The notes below the pieces were generated by a model. It saw only the letters and a list, made by a program, of their open reading frames with translations. It ran no database searches and was not told the origin of the DNA. Position numbers and translations under genes: made by a program. Of a stretch of 63,718 nt of DNA, positions 25,438-35,118 are shown in pieces. This stretch comes from Chloroflexota bacterium (GTDB lineage: Bacteria; Chloroflexota; Anaerolineae; J036; Brachytrichaceae). Position 1 is the stretch's first letter, and every line of letters begins with the position of its first letter. The stretch lies in the NCBI GenBank assembly GCA_030550095.1, contig JAUQQA010000009.1, positions 1 through 63,718 of the forward strand, in the 5' to 3' direction.

Positions 25438-25805
25438 CTGACCCCAAGCCGCGCGAGCAAGCGCGGTCCGAGCACAAACAAACCAACCGCGATCGCAATT
25501 GCTGCGCTGAGGAACACCGCACCTGCTGCGCAGTCTTTAGCGATCTTCGCCAAGGCGTGGAACTCCGGCGAGACGTGGTCCACCACCGCCTCAAGCGCCG
25601 TGTTGAACAGCTCTGCCTGCAACACCAAACCGCTGGTGAGCGCGATAACCGCCCACTGGTCCAGACTTAGCTCGAGCCAGATACCCACCCCGATCACGCC
25701 GAACATCGCCAGCGTGTGGATGCGGAAATTGCGTTGCGTGCGCAGCGCGTAGGCAATCCCCTCGAGGGCAAACCGAAAGGAGGCCAACACGCTAGGTGCA
25801 CGCAT
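25434..25805 (-). CDS. Diacylglycerol/undecaprenol kinase family protein
   Basis: This is a 123-residue membrane protein of the DgkA family, with three membrane helices. The lines ASFRFALEGIAYALRTQRNFRIH, ELFNTALEAVVDHVSPEFHALAKIAKDCAAGAV carry the catalytic Glu and Asp of the family. Gram-positive-type members phosphorylate undecaprenol for cell-wall carrier recycling. ATG 25805 overlaps the stop of the upstream methyltransferase gene by one base, so the two are coupled. The 3' end overlaps comM convergently at CTAG. Confidence 0.9.
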   Translation of the reverse strand: MRAPSVLASFRFALEGIAYALRTQRNFRIHTLAMFGVIGVGIWLELSLDQWAVIALTSGLVLQAELFNTALEAVVDHVSPEFHALAKIAKDCAAGAVFLSAAIAIAVGLFVLGPRLLARLGVS

Positions 25806-27022
25806 CACTGCAACACGCGACAGATCAACCCTTTCAAATAGTCGCTTTCTGGGAAAAAGAGAGAGACGGGGTGGTCACTAGCTTGGGAAAGTCGTTCGAC
25901 GATCTGCACTTCGCGATCTGCCTCAAGCGCCGCGCCCATCACGCTCTCTTGGAATTTCTTCGCGTCCACAAGCCCCGTGCAGGAGAAGGTCGCTAGGATG
26001 CCACCTGGCTTCACCAGCGAAAGCCCAAGGCGATTGATCTCCTTGTAGGCGCGCGCCGCGCGGCTCACTTGCGAGAAGTGATGTGCGAACTTGGGCGGGT
26101 CGAGGATCACCACGTCGTAACGTTCGTCGTTGTAGTAGCGCGCGCTGAGGTCATCGAAGGCGTCGGCGCAAACAATCTCCCAGCGCTCTGGTTCGAGGTT
26201 GGGGAAGTTTAAGGTGACGTTGTGCTTGGAAAGCTCAAGAGCTTCTGCGGAGACATCCACGTTGACCACGCGGCGTGCTCCGCTCGCTAGCGCGTAAACG
26301 CCAAACGCCCCTGTGTACGCAAAGACGTTGAGCACCTCTGCGCCTTTGCAATAGCGCGCAACACGCACGCGGTTGTCGCGCTGGTCAAGGTAAAACCCTG
26401 TTTTCTGACCCCCTGCGATGTTCACCCAAAAGCGGAGGTTGCCCTCGCGCACGGCAACCATGGGCTGCGCTGGTGGCTCGCTCTCGAGCGCAAGCGAAGC
26501 CCAGCGAGGCAAACGCCCCCCAAATTCGTAACGCAGTCGTTCGTCATCGCCGTGAATGACGATATGGCGCGGCGCCAGCATGGCTTGCAGCTCGGTAAGC
26601 AGGGCGTCTTTCCACCGCAGCGCGAGCATGGTGCTAAATTCGACCACGACGCAATCTGCGTACTGGTCCACAATCACGCCAGGCATCCCATCGCTTTCGC
26701 TGTAAATCAAGCGCCGCGCATTTGTCTCAGCGAGCAGAGGGTCCTCAAGACGGCGCTGGATCGCTGTACGGGCACGCCGCCGCCATAGCGATTCGTCCAC
26801 CACCTCGTTTGGGTTCCAAGTGAGCAGCCGAACAGCCGTGCGCGACTGTTGATTGATCACACCACGCGCTAGCCATTCGCCCGCGTTGCTCACTACGTCC
26901 ACCACGTCGCCGTCTTTGGGGCGACCTTGAATCTCCTTTATAGCGTTTGCGAACAAGCGCGGGTGGCGCCGCCGAACAGCGCGGTCGCGACCACTCTTCA
27001 GAACAATTGTTGGCGTGGTCAT
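25805..27022 (-). CDS. Class I rRNA cytosine-C5 methyltransferase, RlmI-like
   Basis: This 405-residue protein has an N-terminal PUA domain (RHPRLFANAIKEIQG, later GEWLARGVINQQS), a middle domain, and a Rossmann methyltransferase domain. The SAM motif is VLNVFAYTGAFGVYAL, with NVDVSAEAL next, and the catalytic-side motif is ILDPPKF. The family methylates 23S rRNA cytosines (RlmI/YccW). The start at ATG 27022 begins at the PUA domain; the open frame to 27112 is rejected. It lies upstream of, and overlaps, the lipid kinase gene. The exact target base is unknown. Confidence 0.9.
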   Translation of the reverse strand: MTTPTIVLKSGRDRAVRRRHPRLFANAIKEIQGRPKDGDVVDVVSNAGEWLARGVINQQSRTAVRLLTWNPNEVVDESLWRRRARTAIQRRLEDPLLAETNARRLIYSESDGMPGVIVDQYADCVVVEFSTMLALRWKDALLTELQAMLAPRHIVIHGDDERLRYEFGGRLPRWASLALESEPPAQPMVAVREGNLRFWVNIAGGQKTGFYLDQRDNRVRVARYCKGAEVLNVFAYTGAFGVYALASGARRVVNVDVSAEALELSKHNVTLNFPNLEPERWEIVCADAFDDLSARYYNDERYDVVILDPPKFAHHFSQVSRAARAYKEINRLGLSLVKPGGILATFSCTGLVDAKKFQESVMGAALEADREVQIVERLSQASDHPVSLFFPESDYLKGLICRVLQ

Positions 27023-27123
27023 AGTATCTAAAAACCACTTGCTGTCGCGTTGTATGAAGTCGTCTGCGATTGGGTGCGATGATCGCTTCGCAGCTCGCGC
27101 TGCGCGAAGCACACGATTCCGCC

Positions 27124-27387
27124 TTAGCGGACAAAGAAAGAGAGCACTACCATCACTAGCAGCAGCCCTGCAAAGATCGTGAGTGTTGTGCGCAAGTCAT
27201 GGAGGACGATTCGGTACTCGATGCGAAGCTGGCTAGCGCTTGTCGAACGGTGCGTGCTCTGCGCAGGAGGCTCTGGCGCGGCTAGTGGTTGCGCAATGTT
27301 GGCCTTCGCTCCTGCCGAGTCAGCGGGAACCTGAAAAGCCTCTGGCGGTAGGTTGGGCACGCGGCGTCGCCGTGTCTTCTTGGACAT
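27124..27387 (-). CDS. Small protein with one C-terminal membrane helix
   Basis: This 87-residue protein begins with the basic MSKKTRRRRVPNLPPEAFQ, has a Pro/Ala-rich middle, and ends in one membrane helix (TLTIFAGLLLVMVVLSFFV). It looks like a tail-anchored membrane protein. A minus-strand TATGCT ends ten bases before ATG 27387 as a possible -10 box; an upstream in-frame start at 27402 is less likely. Codon use looks like its neighbours. Function unknown. Confidence 0.55.
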   Translation of the reverse strand: MSKKTRRRRVPNLPPEAFQVPADSAGAKANIAQPLAAPEPPAQSTHRSTSASQLRIEYRIVLHDLRTTLTIFAGLLLVMVVLSFFVR

Positions 27388-27550
27388 GCAGAGAATAAGC
27401 ATACCATCGTTGCGCTATCCACGTGCCTAAGGGCATGCGGTTAAGGCTTGCAAAGATGTGCATGGGGCAGGTTGCGGGGTTAGTTCTGATCAGCACGATG
27501 CTCATTGTGTGACTGCCCTTCACCACAACACCCCGCCCGACGGCAAAAAC

Positions 27551-27556
27551 TATAAT
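27551..27556 (+). promoter_or_regulatory. -10 box of transketolase gene
   Basis: A consensus TATAAT lies 38 bases before ATG 27595. No clear -35 box is seen 16-18 bases upstream. Unlike many genes here, this leaves a leader with a weak AAAAGG ribosome site. The rest of the 27403-27594 gap shows nothing else. Confidence 0.55.
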
Positions 27557-27594
27557 CCCTCCTGCTTTGCATTCCACCAAAAGGCACAACCACC

Positions 27595-29586
27595 ATGACC
27601 ACCTTCACTGCTCTTGATCAAGCTTGCGCCAACGCAATCCGCACGTTGACGCTCGACGCTGTCCAAACTGCAAACTCGGGTCACCCAGGCATGCCGCTCG
27701 GCATGGCAGATGTGGCCTGGGTGCTGTACTCGCGCTTCATGCGTTTTAACCCCAAGGCCCCGCGTTGGTTCAACCGCGATCGCTTTATCGTGTCCGCTGG
27801 GCACGGCTCGATGTTGCCCTACGCCATCCTCTACCTCACTGGCTACGAGGCAATGACCCTCGACGAGATCAAGCGTTTTCGCCAGTGGGGGAGCTTGACG
27901 CCGGGTCACCCCGAAAATCACCTCACCCCGGGCATCGAGGTCACCACTGGCCCGCTTGGCAGCGGCACTGCAAACTCCGTTGGCATGGCGCTCGCTGAGG
28001 CATGGCTAGCGGCAAAGTACAACCGCCCTGGCTTCAACGTGATTGATCATTACACCTACGCCATTGTGAGCGATGGCGACCTTGAGGAAGGCATCAGCCA
28101 CGAGGCAGCTTCGTTGGCGGGACACCTCGGCTTAGGTAAGCTGATCTGGCTCTACGACGACAATGGCATCACGATTGACGGGCCGACGTCGCTTGCTTAC
28201 AGCGACGATGTTCCCAAGCGCTTCGAAGCGTATGGCTGGCATGTGCAAACAGTGGACGCGCACGACATGGCAGCGGTCGAAGCTGCCATTCATGCGGCGC
28301 GCGCCGTCACTGATCAACCCAGCTTGATTTGCTGCAAGAGCATCATCGGCAAGGGCATGCCCACCCGCCAAGGCACACACAAAGCACACAGCGACGCGCC
28401 GGGCTGGGACGAAGTGAAAGCTGCAAAAGCCGCGCTTGGCGCCGATCCTGAGCGGGTGTTTCACGTGCCCGACGACGTGCTTGCGACCTGGCGCGAAGTA
28501 GGTGCGCGCGCGGCGCAGGCTCATGCAGCCTGGGAGGCGCTCATGGCGCGTTACGCTGAAGCCTATCCCGAACTCGCCCAGGAGCTGCACCAGGTGATCG
28601 AGGGCGCATTGCCGCCTGATTGGCACCACGCGCTGCCCACCTTTGACCCTAATGACAAGCCCATGGCGACGCGCGCCGCAAGCGGTGCTGTGATCAACGC
28701 CATTGTGGACCGCATCCCTCAGCTTCTCGGTGGCTCTGCCGACCTCACGCCCTCGAACAACACGCAACCGAAGGGCGCAAAGCCGCTCGCGCGCGGTGAC
28801 TTCAGCGGGCGCTACATCCACTACGGCATCCGCGAGCACGCCATGGCGGGCATCATGAACGGCATGGCGTTGCACGGTGGCGTGCTCCCTTACGGCGGCA
28901 CGTTCTTGTGCTTCAGCGACTACATGCGCCCCGCAATTCGGCTTGCGGCGCTCAGCCACGCCCATGTGATCTTCGTGTTCACGCACGACAGCGTCGGCTT
29001 AGGCGAGGACGGACCGACCCACCAGCCCATCGAGCATCTCGCCAGCCTGCGCGCCATGCCCAATTTGCTCACCTTGCGCCCTGCGGATGCAAATGAGACT
29101 GCTGCGGCATGGAAAGTCGCCGTGGAGTGGAAGCAGGGTCCTGTTGCCCTGCTGCTCTCGCGGCAAGCACTGCCCATCTTGCCCAAGAAAGAGGGCTTCG
29201 AGCGCGGTGCGTATGTCTTCCGTGAGGTGGAGAACCCAAAGGTGCTGTTGGTGGCAAGTGGCTCAGAGGTGAGCTTAGCGCTGGAGGCAGCTCAGGTGCT
29301 TGCAGAGCGCGGCGTACCTGCGCGCGTGATCTCAATGCCCTCGTGGGAGCTGTTCGAGCTGCAAGACGAATCCTACAAACAAGCCATCTTTCCCGCCGAA
29401 CTGCCGAAGGTGGTGATTGAGGCGGGTGTCTCGCAAGGCTGGCATAAATACACAGGCCCGCGTGCGCGATTTGTGACGATTGACAATCGCTTTGGTGCCT
29501 CCGCGCCTTACAAGGAGATCTTCAAGCATCTTGGCTTCACCGTCGAACACGTGGTTGAAGAGGCGCTCGCGTTGATCGATCGCTGA
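27595..29586 (+). CDS. tkt: Transketolase
   Basis: This is a 663-residue thiamine-diphosphate enzyme of the pentose phosphate or Calvin path. Early lines [18 protein letters not shown] and ETTGPLGSG-type [17 protein letters not shown] are present. So are the ThDP pyrophosphate motif [32 protein letters not shown] (residues about 160-190) and [18 protein letters not shown], with its catalytic His. It is full length with intact ends. It is convergent with the riboflavin importer ATPase gene, with ten bases between stops. The cofactor it needs is thiamine, unlike the flavin-linked neighbours. Confidence 0.95.
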   Translation: MTTFTALDQACANAIRTLTLDAVQTANSGHPGMPLGMADVAWVLYSRFMRFNPKAPRWFNRDRFIVSAGHGSMLPYAILYLTGYEAMTLDEIKRFRQWGSLTPGHPENHLTPGIEVTTGPLGSGTANSVGMALAEAWLAAKYNRPGFNVIDHYTYAIVSDGDLEEGISHEAASLAGHLGLGKLIWLYDDNGITIDGPTSLAYSDDVPKRFEAYGWHVQTVDAHDMAAVEAAIHAARAVTDQPSLICCKSIIGKGMPTRQGTHKAHSDAPGWDEVKAAKAALGADPERVFHVPDDVLATWREVGARAAQAHAAWEALMARYAEAYPELAQELHQVIEGALPPDWHHALPTFDPNDKPMATRAASGAVINAIVDRIPQLLGGSADLTPSNNTQPKGAKPLARGDFSGRYIHYGIREHAMAGIMNGMALHGGVLPYGGTFLCFSDYMRPAIRLAALSHAHVIFVFTHDSVGLGEDGPTHQPIEHLASLRAMPNLLTLRPADANETAAAWKVAVEWKQGPVALLLSRQALPILPKKEGFERGAYVFREVENPKVLLVASGSEVSLALEAAQVLAERGVPARVISMPSWELFELQDESYKQAIFPAELPKVVIEAGVSQGWHKYTGPRARFVTIDNRFGASAPYKEIFKHLGFTVEHVVEEALALIDR

Positions 29587-29596
29587 GGCTTTTGCA

Positions 29597-30355
29597 TCAA
29601 GAGGCGTGCGCGCCTTCAGCGAGCAGGGCGCGCACGCGCGCCACAAGATAGCTGAAAGCGGGTTCGCCTTCCATCGCCCAACTCCGAGGACGCGGGAGCG
29701 CGACGCGTACTTCGCCTATCGGGTGCCCAGGGCGCGCACTGCTAACGACCACGCGGTCGGCAAGGAAGATTGCTTCGCCGATGTCGTGCGTTACCACCAC
29801 AAGCGCCATACCGAGCTGCGTAGCGAGCCGATCCACCAGCGCGGTGAGTGCCTCGCGCGTGAGCGCATCAAGTGCGCCAAATGGCTCATCGAGCAACAGC
29901 AGCGGGGGAGCCGTCACGAGCGCGCGCGCCAGCGCCACGCGTTGCGCCATGCCTCCGCTTAAAGTGTGGGGGCGTACGTGCTCAAAGCCTGCTAAACCCA
30001 CCTCATGCAGCAACGCGAGGGGATCGAGCGTTTTTTTCTGAGCGCGCAACGCGCGCATCTCTAGCGGGAGCTGCACATTCTGCAGCACGGTCCGCCAAGG
30101 CAGCAACGCCGCCTCTTGGAACATGAAGCCGATCTCTGCAACAGGGCGTTCAAGCCGCTCGCCGCGAAACATGATGTGCCCCTCGGTGGGGCGAAGCAGC
30201 CCAGCGAGTGCGCGCAGCAAGGTGCTCTTGCCACAGCCGCTAGGACCGACGATCGCCACACGCTCGCTGGACTGCACGCACAGGTTGAAGCGCCGCAGCG
30301 CCTCAACGCCATTCGGGTAGATGTGCGTAAGGTTCTCTGCGACGAGCAAGCACAC
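29597..30355 (-). CDS. ABC importer ATPase (probable riboflavin uptake)
   Basis: This 252-residue ATPase is of the SsuB/TauB/ThiZ type: Walker A VGPSGCGKS, Q-loop FMFQEAALLPW, signature LSGGMAQ and Walker B LLLLDEPFGALD. It is the last gene of the operon permease, binding protein, ATPase that follows an FMN riboswitch at 32324-32446. The start is GTG 30355, 16 bases after the binding-protein stop. The longer frame to 30484 would overlap that gene and starts with unrelated residues. The operon's riboswitch argues that it powers riboflavin or flavin-precursor uptake. Confidence 0.85.
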   Translation of the reverse strand: MCLLVAENLTHIYPNGVEALRRFNLCVQSSERVAIVGPSGCGKSTLLRALAGLLRPTEGHIMFRGERLERPVAEIGFMFQEAALLPWRTVLQNVQLPLEMRALRAQKKTLDPLALLHEVGLAGFEHVRPHTLSGGMAQRVALARALVTAPPLLLLDEPFGALDALTREALTALVDRLATQLGMALVVVTHDIGEAIFLADRVVVSSARPGHPIGEVRVALPRPRSWAMEGEPAFSYLVARVRALLAEGAHAS

Positions 30356-30371
30356 GACGCGCTTCGGGGGT

Positions 30372-31367
30372 TTAGGGCAGCAGGGCGTTGGTGAAGTACT
30401 CGTTTGGATCGCGCAGCGCACTGATCTGCCCCATCTCCAGCAATGTGCGCTGCGTGAAATCCCAAGCCTCCGCGGAGGAAGCACCGAGCTGCTCTGCCTG
30501 CATCAGTTTGACCGTCTCGAGCAGCACTTGCCTCTGCACAGAATCCTCAGGCGAAAGCCCTTCGACAAACTTCGCGCTGATGCGCAGCGCTGCGTCGGGG
30601 TCGCGGAGGGTGTCCTGAATGCCACGCAGCAATGCGCGCACCATGCCGCGCGCCAGCGCAGGGCGTTCGTTGAGCGTGCGCTCATTGGTGACCAAGCCGT
30701 TCGCCACGAGGTTCACCGCGTCACCCACAAAAAAGACGTTGACGGGGTAGCCGTTGCTCTCAAGCACAATCGGCTCGTTGACGATGTAGCCCACAGCCGC
30801 GTCCACTTGTCCTTGCTGCACGGCGGCGACTTGCGTGAAGCCGATCTCGCGCACGTTCACGTCTTGCTCATTCAGGTTGTTCACCTTGAGGAACGCGCGC
30901 CAGCCGACGTAAGTCGCGCCGAAAAAGCCAGGCAGCCCCACTGTCTTACCGCGCAAGTCGGCAGGAGTTGCGATGCCCTTCTCCTTGAGGCTGAAGACTG
31001 CGATGGGAAACTTTTGGTACCACGCCGCGATGTACTTCACTGGGAGCCCCTGCGCGCGCGCAAGCACCACTTGCTCGCCGCTTGCCACGGTGAATGGCAA
31101 CTCGCCTGCGCCTACGAGCTTCATCCCATCGGTCTCAAAGCTGTAATCGAACGAGAGCGCAATGCCTTCCTCGGCAAAGTAACCGCGCTCTACGGCGACG
31201 TAGAACGGCGCGAACTGGACGTTGGGGATGTAGCCCATCGGCAGCCGAATTTGCTCCACCGCCGGCGTAGGGGGCGTGGCAGGGGGCGGTGCTGGCACTG
31301 TGCAGCTTGCCAACGCCAGCGCAACACCAACAAGACCAACACAACGCACGAAAGAAGTTTGCTGCAT
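30372..31367 (-). CDS. ribY: NMT1/THI5-type binding lipoprotein (RibY-like, probable riboflavin binder)
   Basis: This 331-residue binding protein has a signal peptide with lipobox ALASC at about residue 22, then an NMT1/THI5 fold: RLPMGYIPNVQFAPFYVAVERGYFAEEGI, and GVASGEQVV-like FTVASGEQVVLARAQGLPV. Family members bind thiamine precursors or, in the RibY branch from Chloroflexus, riboflavin. The FMN riboswitch upstream favours the RibY role. GGAGGTG precedes ATG 31367; the longer frame to 31436 is rejected. Confidence 0.75.
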   Translation of the reverse strand: MQQTSFVRCVGLVGVALALASCTVPAPPPATPPTPAVEQIRLPMGYIPNVQFAPFYVAVERGYFAEEGIALSFDYSFETDGMKLVGAGELPFTVASGEQVVLARAQGLPVKYIAAWYQKFPIAVFSLKEKGIATPADLRGKTVGLPGFFGATYVGWRAFLKVNNLNEQDVNVREIGFTQVAAVQQGQVDAAVGYIVNEPIVLESNGYPVNVFFVGDAVNLVANGLVTNERTLNERPALARGMVRALLRGIQDTLRDPDAALRISAKFVEGLSPEDSVQRQVLLETVKLMQAEQLGASSAEAWDFTQRTLLEMGQISALRDPNEYFTNALLP

Positions 31368-31392
31368 CTCAACACACCTCCATTGCACCAAA

Positions 31393-32181
31393 CTAGCTGC
31401 GGAGCACCAACCGCTCCGCGAGGCGCACAGAGCCATACAACGAAAGCGTCAGCGCGATGGTGACGAGCACGCTAACCATCACCAACGGCGTGTCGTATGT
31501 GCCGCTGCCGAGACTGACCAAAAAACCAAGCCCGCGGCTGGCGCTGAGAAACTCACCCGCGATCGCGCCGACCATGGAGAGCGTGACGCTGACACGCAGC
31601 CCCGCGAACACAAATGGCAGTGCTGCGGGCAGCTCTAGCTTCACGAGCGTCTCCCATGGGGTTGCCTGCATCATGCGGAAGAGAGCGTGCAGCACGGCAG
31701 GGGCGCTGCGCACCCCAACCATGATGTTGATCGTCATGGGGAAAAACACCACCAAGGCGCACACCAAAGCTTTAGCAAAAGTGCCGTTGCCGAACCAAAT
31801 GAAGATCAACGGCGCAACCGCAACAAAGGGAATGCCTTGCGAGGCAACTACGAACGGCGCTAAAAGCCGCTCCGCAAGCGCCGACTTCGCCATCGGCACG
31901 CCGATCAGCAATGCCATCACGCTGCCCATCGCCAAGCCGAGCAGCGCTTCTGCAAGCGTGACGAGCACATGAGCAAGCAGCGTGCCATCCAGCAGCTTCT
32001 GCCAAGCGCGCATCAACACCAGCGCGGGCGAAGGCAGGATGAACGGTGGATACTGCGCTGAAAGCGCATGCCACGCAGCAACGGCGAGGAAGAGGCTCAC
32101 GAATGGTGCCCAGCGCAGCCCACGGCGCGCTTGTGCGGTCGGCCTTGTCGGCTGAGGTGTCCAGGATTGCGCGATGTACAT
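31393..32181 (-). CDS. ribX: ABC importer permease (RibX-like, probable riboflavin uptake)
   Basis: This is a 262-residue permease of the SsuC/ThiX family with about six membrane helices and the EAA-type loop LHALFRMMQATPWETLVKLELPAALP. It is the first gene after the FMN riboswitch. ATG 32181 lies four bases downstream of an eleven-base hairpin that holds the only G-rich ribosome-site candidate, so translation is probably what the switch controls. Its in-frame extension to 32304 runs through that hairpin and is rejected. It works with the binding protein and ATPase encoded downstream. Confidence 0.8.
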   Translation of the reverse strand: MYIAQSWTPQPTRPTAQARRGLRWAPFVSLFLAVAAWHALSAQYPPFILPSPALVLMRAWQKLLDGTLLAHVLVTLAEALLGLAMGSVMALLIGVPMAKSALAERLLAPFVVASQGIPFVAVAPLIFIWFGNGTFAKALVCALVVFFPMTINIMVGVRSAPAVLHALFRMMQATPWETLVKLELPAALPFVFAGLRVSVTLSMVGAIAGEFLSASRGLGFLVSLGSGTYDTPLVMVSVLVTIALTLSLYGSVRLAERLVLRS

Positions 32182-32184
32182 ACA

Positions 32185-32219
32185 CAAAGCCCCGAGACAA
32201 CACACGCTTCGGGGCTTTG
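32185..32219 (-). promoter_or_regulatory. Hairpin masking the ribX ribosome site (riboswitch expression platform)
   Basis: CAAAGCCCCGA and TCGGGGCTTTG make a perfect eleven-base stem with a 13-base loop (32196-32208). On the minus strand it ends four bases before ATG 32181. The GGGGC in the arm is the only plausible Shine-Dalgarno segment, and no T-run follows, so it looks like translational rather than transcriptional control. Confidence 0.6.
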
Positions 32220-32234
32220 GGACATAGCAAAGAT

Positions 32235-32248
32235 CTTGCCTAGGCAAG
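32235..32248. repeat. 14-base perfect palindrome between riboswitch and ribX
   Basis: CTTGCCTAGGCAAG is a perfect palindrome. It lies between the FMN aptamer and the masking hairpin in the ribX leader. It could form part of the switching structures or a protein site. Confidence 0.45.
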
Positions 32249-32323
32249 GCGTAGCACAACACCGCGCAGCGCCGATGCATGCGCGATCGCTTGCCCAGCC
32301 ACAAGCGGCAGCTTCTTTCCTAT

Positions 32324-32446
32324 GACCGTCTTCTTTACATCCCGACTGTCACGGTCGGCCCCGGAGTTTCACCGGATCCTGCGTGCCTCTCAACACGCTC
32401 GTGGGCTATACCACCGATCGGGAATTGCACCCTGCCCCGAAGACGG
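32324..32446 (-). ncRNA. FMN riboswitch (RFN element)
   Basis: On the minus strand the RNA begins with the closing stem ACCGTCTTC, pairing with GAAGACGGT at the far end. The aptamer core holds the family's hallmark words in order: GGGGCAGGGTGCAATTCCCG, then GGTGGTATAGCCCACGAG, then GGATCCGGTGAAACTCCGG, then GGCCGACCGTGACAGTC and GGGATGTAAAGAAG. A TACAAT -10 box at 32467-32462 lies 15 bases before it. The rest of the leader to ribX, about 140 bases, holds a palindrome and a masking hairpin. The remaining part of the gap, 32468-32547, shows nothing more. FMN binding normally shuts such genes off. Confidence 0.92.
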
Positions 32447-32461
32447 TGTTTGTTTATCTTG

Positions 32462-32467
32462 ATTGTA
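32462..32467 (-). promoter_or_regulatory. -10 box for the riboswitch-ribXY transcript
   Basis: On the minus strand TACAAT lies 15 bases upstream of the first aptamer stem. The expected transcription start is about 32455. No strong -35 box is seen. Confidence 0.5.
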
Positions 32468-32547
32468 GCGCGCGCAAGCGAGCGTGCTTTGTTCTCTCAG
32501 CTACGCTCAAGGGCATGCGCACGACGAAGCGACGTTCAAGCGCACGC

Positions 32548-34413
32548 TTACGCTGCGACCATATCAGGCGAGGTTGGTGACTCCTCGAGCCCCATGATGC
32601 GACGGAACTCGGCTGCATCGAGCGTCTCGCGCTCGAGCAGTGCCTTGGCGACGGCGTGGAGCTTGTCAATGTTCTCGCTCAAGATGCTCTTCGCGCGGTC
32701 ATACGCAGTGCGCAAGATGCGCGTCACTTCGCGGTCAATCAATTCGGCGATCATCTCGCTGTAGTTGCGCCCTTCAGCGATCTCGCGCCCCAAGAAGATG
32801 AGGTCGCTGCGCTCGCCGTACGAGACAGGACCGATTGCGTCGCTCATACCGTAGGCGCGCACCATGTTGCGCGCGATGTTCGAGGCGCGCTCCAGGTCAC
32901 TTGACGCGCCCGCGGTGACATCTTGGAACACGATTTCCTCTGCGGCGCGCCCGCCGAGCAACTCAACGAGCGTTGCCTCGAGTCGGCGTTTAGACGTGGA
33001 GAGCAATTGGGCTTCCTCTTCGGGCGCCACCCATGTGGAGCCGCCAGACATGCCGCGCGGCACGATGGTGATCTTCTGCACGCTCACACCTGCTTCTGGG
33101 AGCAGAGCAGCGATCACGGCGTGACCCGCCTCGTGGTAGGCGATGATCTCGTTTTCCTTCGGCGTGCGCAGGCGGCTGCGGCGCTCAGGACCAAGGGCCA
33201 CTTTCTCGATCGCCTCTTGCAGGTCCGACTGCGAAATCTCGGTCTTGCCTGCGCGCGCGGCGAGGATGGCGGCTTCGTTCACCAAGTTCTCGATGTCTGC
33301 GCCAGTGAAGCCGGGAGTCTGGCGCGCGATCAACGCCAAGTCCACGTCTTTCGCTAGAGGCTTGCCGCGCGTGTGCACGCGCAAGATCGCCTCGCGCCCT
33401 TTGACGTCGGGCGCGTCCACCACAATGCGGCGGTCAAAGCGACCAGGGCGCAGCAACGCAGGGTCGAGGATGTCCGGACGGTTGGTTGCGGCGATCACGA
33501 TCACGTTTGTATCGGTGTTGAAGCCGTCCATCTCCACGAGCATTTGGTTCAGCGTCTGCTCGCGCTCGTCGTTGCCGCCGCCCAAGCCAGCGCCGCGCTG
33601 ACGACCGACAGCGTCAATCTCGTCAATGAAGATGATGCAGGGCGCTGCTTTCTTCGCCTGGTCGAACAAGTCGCGCACCCGGCTAGCGCCAACACCGACG
33701 AACAGCTCCACGAACTCTGAGCCAGAGAGGCTGAAGAAGGGCACACCCGCCTCGCCAGCCACAGCCTTCGCCAGCAGCGTCTTACCAGAGCCTGGCGGCC
33801 CAACCAACAACACGCCTTTCGGGATGCGCGCGCCGAGCTGGATGAACTTCTCGGGGTTCTTGAGGAACTCCACCACTTCCATCAGCTCGGCTTTAGCTTC
33901 GTCACAGCCTGCGACATCCGCAAAGGTCACGAGCGGGTTCTCCGCCGTGACGCGTCGCGCGCGGCTACGACCGAACGAAAAGGCTTGGTCAGCGCCTGTC
34001 TGCGCACGGCGCATAGTGAACAGGAAGAACGCGCCGATGAGGATCACGGGGAGCAAGTAAAGCAGCACCCCCGAGAGCTGCGCGAAGATCGAGACCGAAT
34101 CCACCGAGTACGTGATCTGATTCAGTTGCTCGGTGGAGACGCCGAAGTTGCGTAGCAGCTGGCTGGCGTCAATGTTGGTCTCCTTGTTGATGATCAGCGG
34201 GGTGTTGCTGTCCTTGCGTTGTGCGCGGATGGTGGTGCCGTCGGCGGAGATGGCAATGGCGCTGATGCGTCCTTCGTTGATGGCGCGCACGAGCGTGGTG
34301 ATGTCTGCGTTCTCCGTTCGGCGCCCTGTCGTGGCGAGCTGCGTGACCGCGTAAGCGATCACCAACGTGATCAGCAAGATGGGGATGAAATTGTTTCTTA
34401 GGCTTTTGGGCAT
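32548..34413 (-). CDS. ftsH: ATP-dependent zinc metalloprotease FtsH
   Basis: This is a 621-residue membrane AAA+ protease. Two membrane helices bracket a small external domain (residues about 8-25 and 112-133). The AAA+ domain has Walker A GPPGSGKT at residues 205-212, Walker [12 protein letters not shown] and the second region of homology [18 protein letters not shown]. The zinc site is HEAGH at 427-431 with a downstream acidic ligand. It degrades damaged or regulatory membrane proteins. GAGGAA precedes ATG 34413. It is the gene upstream of the ribXY promoter on the same strand, not part of that operon. Confidence 0.96.
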   Translation of the reverse strand: MPKSLRNNFIPILLITLVIAYAVTQLATTGRRTENADITTLVRAINEGRISAIAISADGTTIRAQRKDSNTPLIINKETNIDASQLLRNFGVSTEQLNQITYSVDSVSIFAQLSGVLLYLLPVILIGAFFLFTMRRAQTGADQAFSFGRSRARRVTAENPLVTFADVAGCDEAKAELMEVVEFLKNPEKFIQLGARIPKGVLLVGPPGSGKTLLAKAVAGEAGVPFFSLSGSEFVELFVGVGASRVRDLFDQAKKAAPCIIFIDEIDAVGRQRGAGLGGGNDEREQTLNQMLVEMDGFNTDTNVIVIAATNRPDILDPALLRPGRFDRRIVVDAPDVKGREAILRVHTRGKPLAKDVDLALIARQTPGFTGADIENLVNEAAILAARAGKTEISQSDLQEAIEKVALGPERRSRLRTPKENEIIAYHEAGHAVIAALLPEAGVSVQKITIVPRGMSGGSTWVAPEEEAQLLSTSKRRLEATLVELLGGRAAEEIVFQDVTAGASSDLERASNIARNMVRAYGMSDAIGPVSYGERSDLIFLGREIAEGRNYSEMIAELIDREVTRILRTAYDRAKSILSENIDKLHAVAKALLERETLDAAEFRRIMGLEESPTSPDMVAA

Positions 34414-34590
34414 TGCTTGCTCTTCCTCAAACCGACCCTTACGTCGCTCAGATTCAGTCTAGAGGGAAAGGCTATCATGCCTGCATTAGCTGCGCGTGAG
34501 ATAGACGCCTTTTGCAATTCTAGAAGAAATTTACACAATCTCAACGTAACGTGTGGTAACTTCTCCTTTGGAGGCTGATACGGAGCAGTG

Positions 34591-35040
34591 ATGCGTGCGT
34601 GGATCGAGCGCAGCTTTCGGGCGGTGTTGCGTGAGTGGCAACATCATACTAACCCTGCCCATCACCAGCCGTTGCCCATTGCTCCGGCGCAGAACGCGCT
34701 GCAACGGGTGGGGTTCTTCGTCGCTGGCGTGATGTTTGTGTTCATCGGCGGTGTTGGGTGGCTCACCCCAATCATGCCAACTTGGCCTTTCATGCTCGCC
34801 GCGCTGTTTTGCTTCGCGCGCGCGTCAAACCGTTTGCGCTGTTGGCTGATGCATAACCGCGTCATGATGAGCGTGTATAGCCTTGTGCGCAGCCGACCAG
34901 AGCGCGTGTTCGTCTGGGCGCGCCGGGCGATCCACTGGATCAGCGGCGCATCTGAGCACGCCAGCGCTGATGGGGAATCCTCCTGCGCTGAGACTAAGAA
35001 ATCCTTAACCACACTACAACGCAAAGTTGAGCAAACCTAA
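34591..35040 (+). CDS. YbaN/DUF454 family membrane protein
   Basis: This is a 149-residue protein. The core QRVGFFVAGVMFVFIGGVGWLTPIMPTWPFMLAALFCFARAS is the DUF454 signature: two membrane helices joined by a Pro-rich turn, then SNRLRCWLMHN. The C-terminus is charged and probably cytoplasmic. GGAG ends just before ATG 34591; a GTG one codon upstream is possible. Function is not known for the family. The gap upstream (34414-34590) holds the divergent ftsH start and a possible TTGCAA -35 box at 34512. Confidence 0.85.
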   Translation: MRAWIERSFRAVLREWQHHTNPAHHQPLPIAPAQNALQRVGFFVAGVMFVFIGGVGWLTPIMPTWPFMLAALFCFARASNRLRCWLMHNRVMMSVYSLVRSRPERVFVWARRAIHWISGASEHASADGESSCAETKKSLTTLQRKVEQT

Positions 35041-35118
35041 AATTTACAGTGAGCGCGTTCAATGGGGCGCGCGCTGAGCTCCAACACTTTGTCGAAGACG
35101 AGAAAGGAGGATGCACCC

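Noticed and set aside
32182-32460. A thiamine (TPP) riboswitch, expected from the THI5-like binding protein
   Set aside because: The conserved words fit the FMN aptamer from end to end, not TPP.
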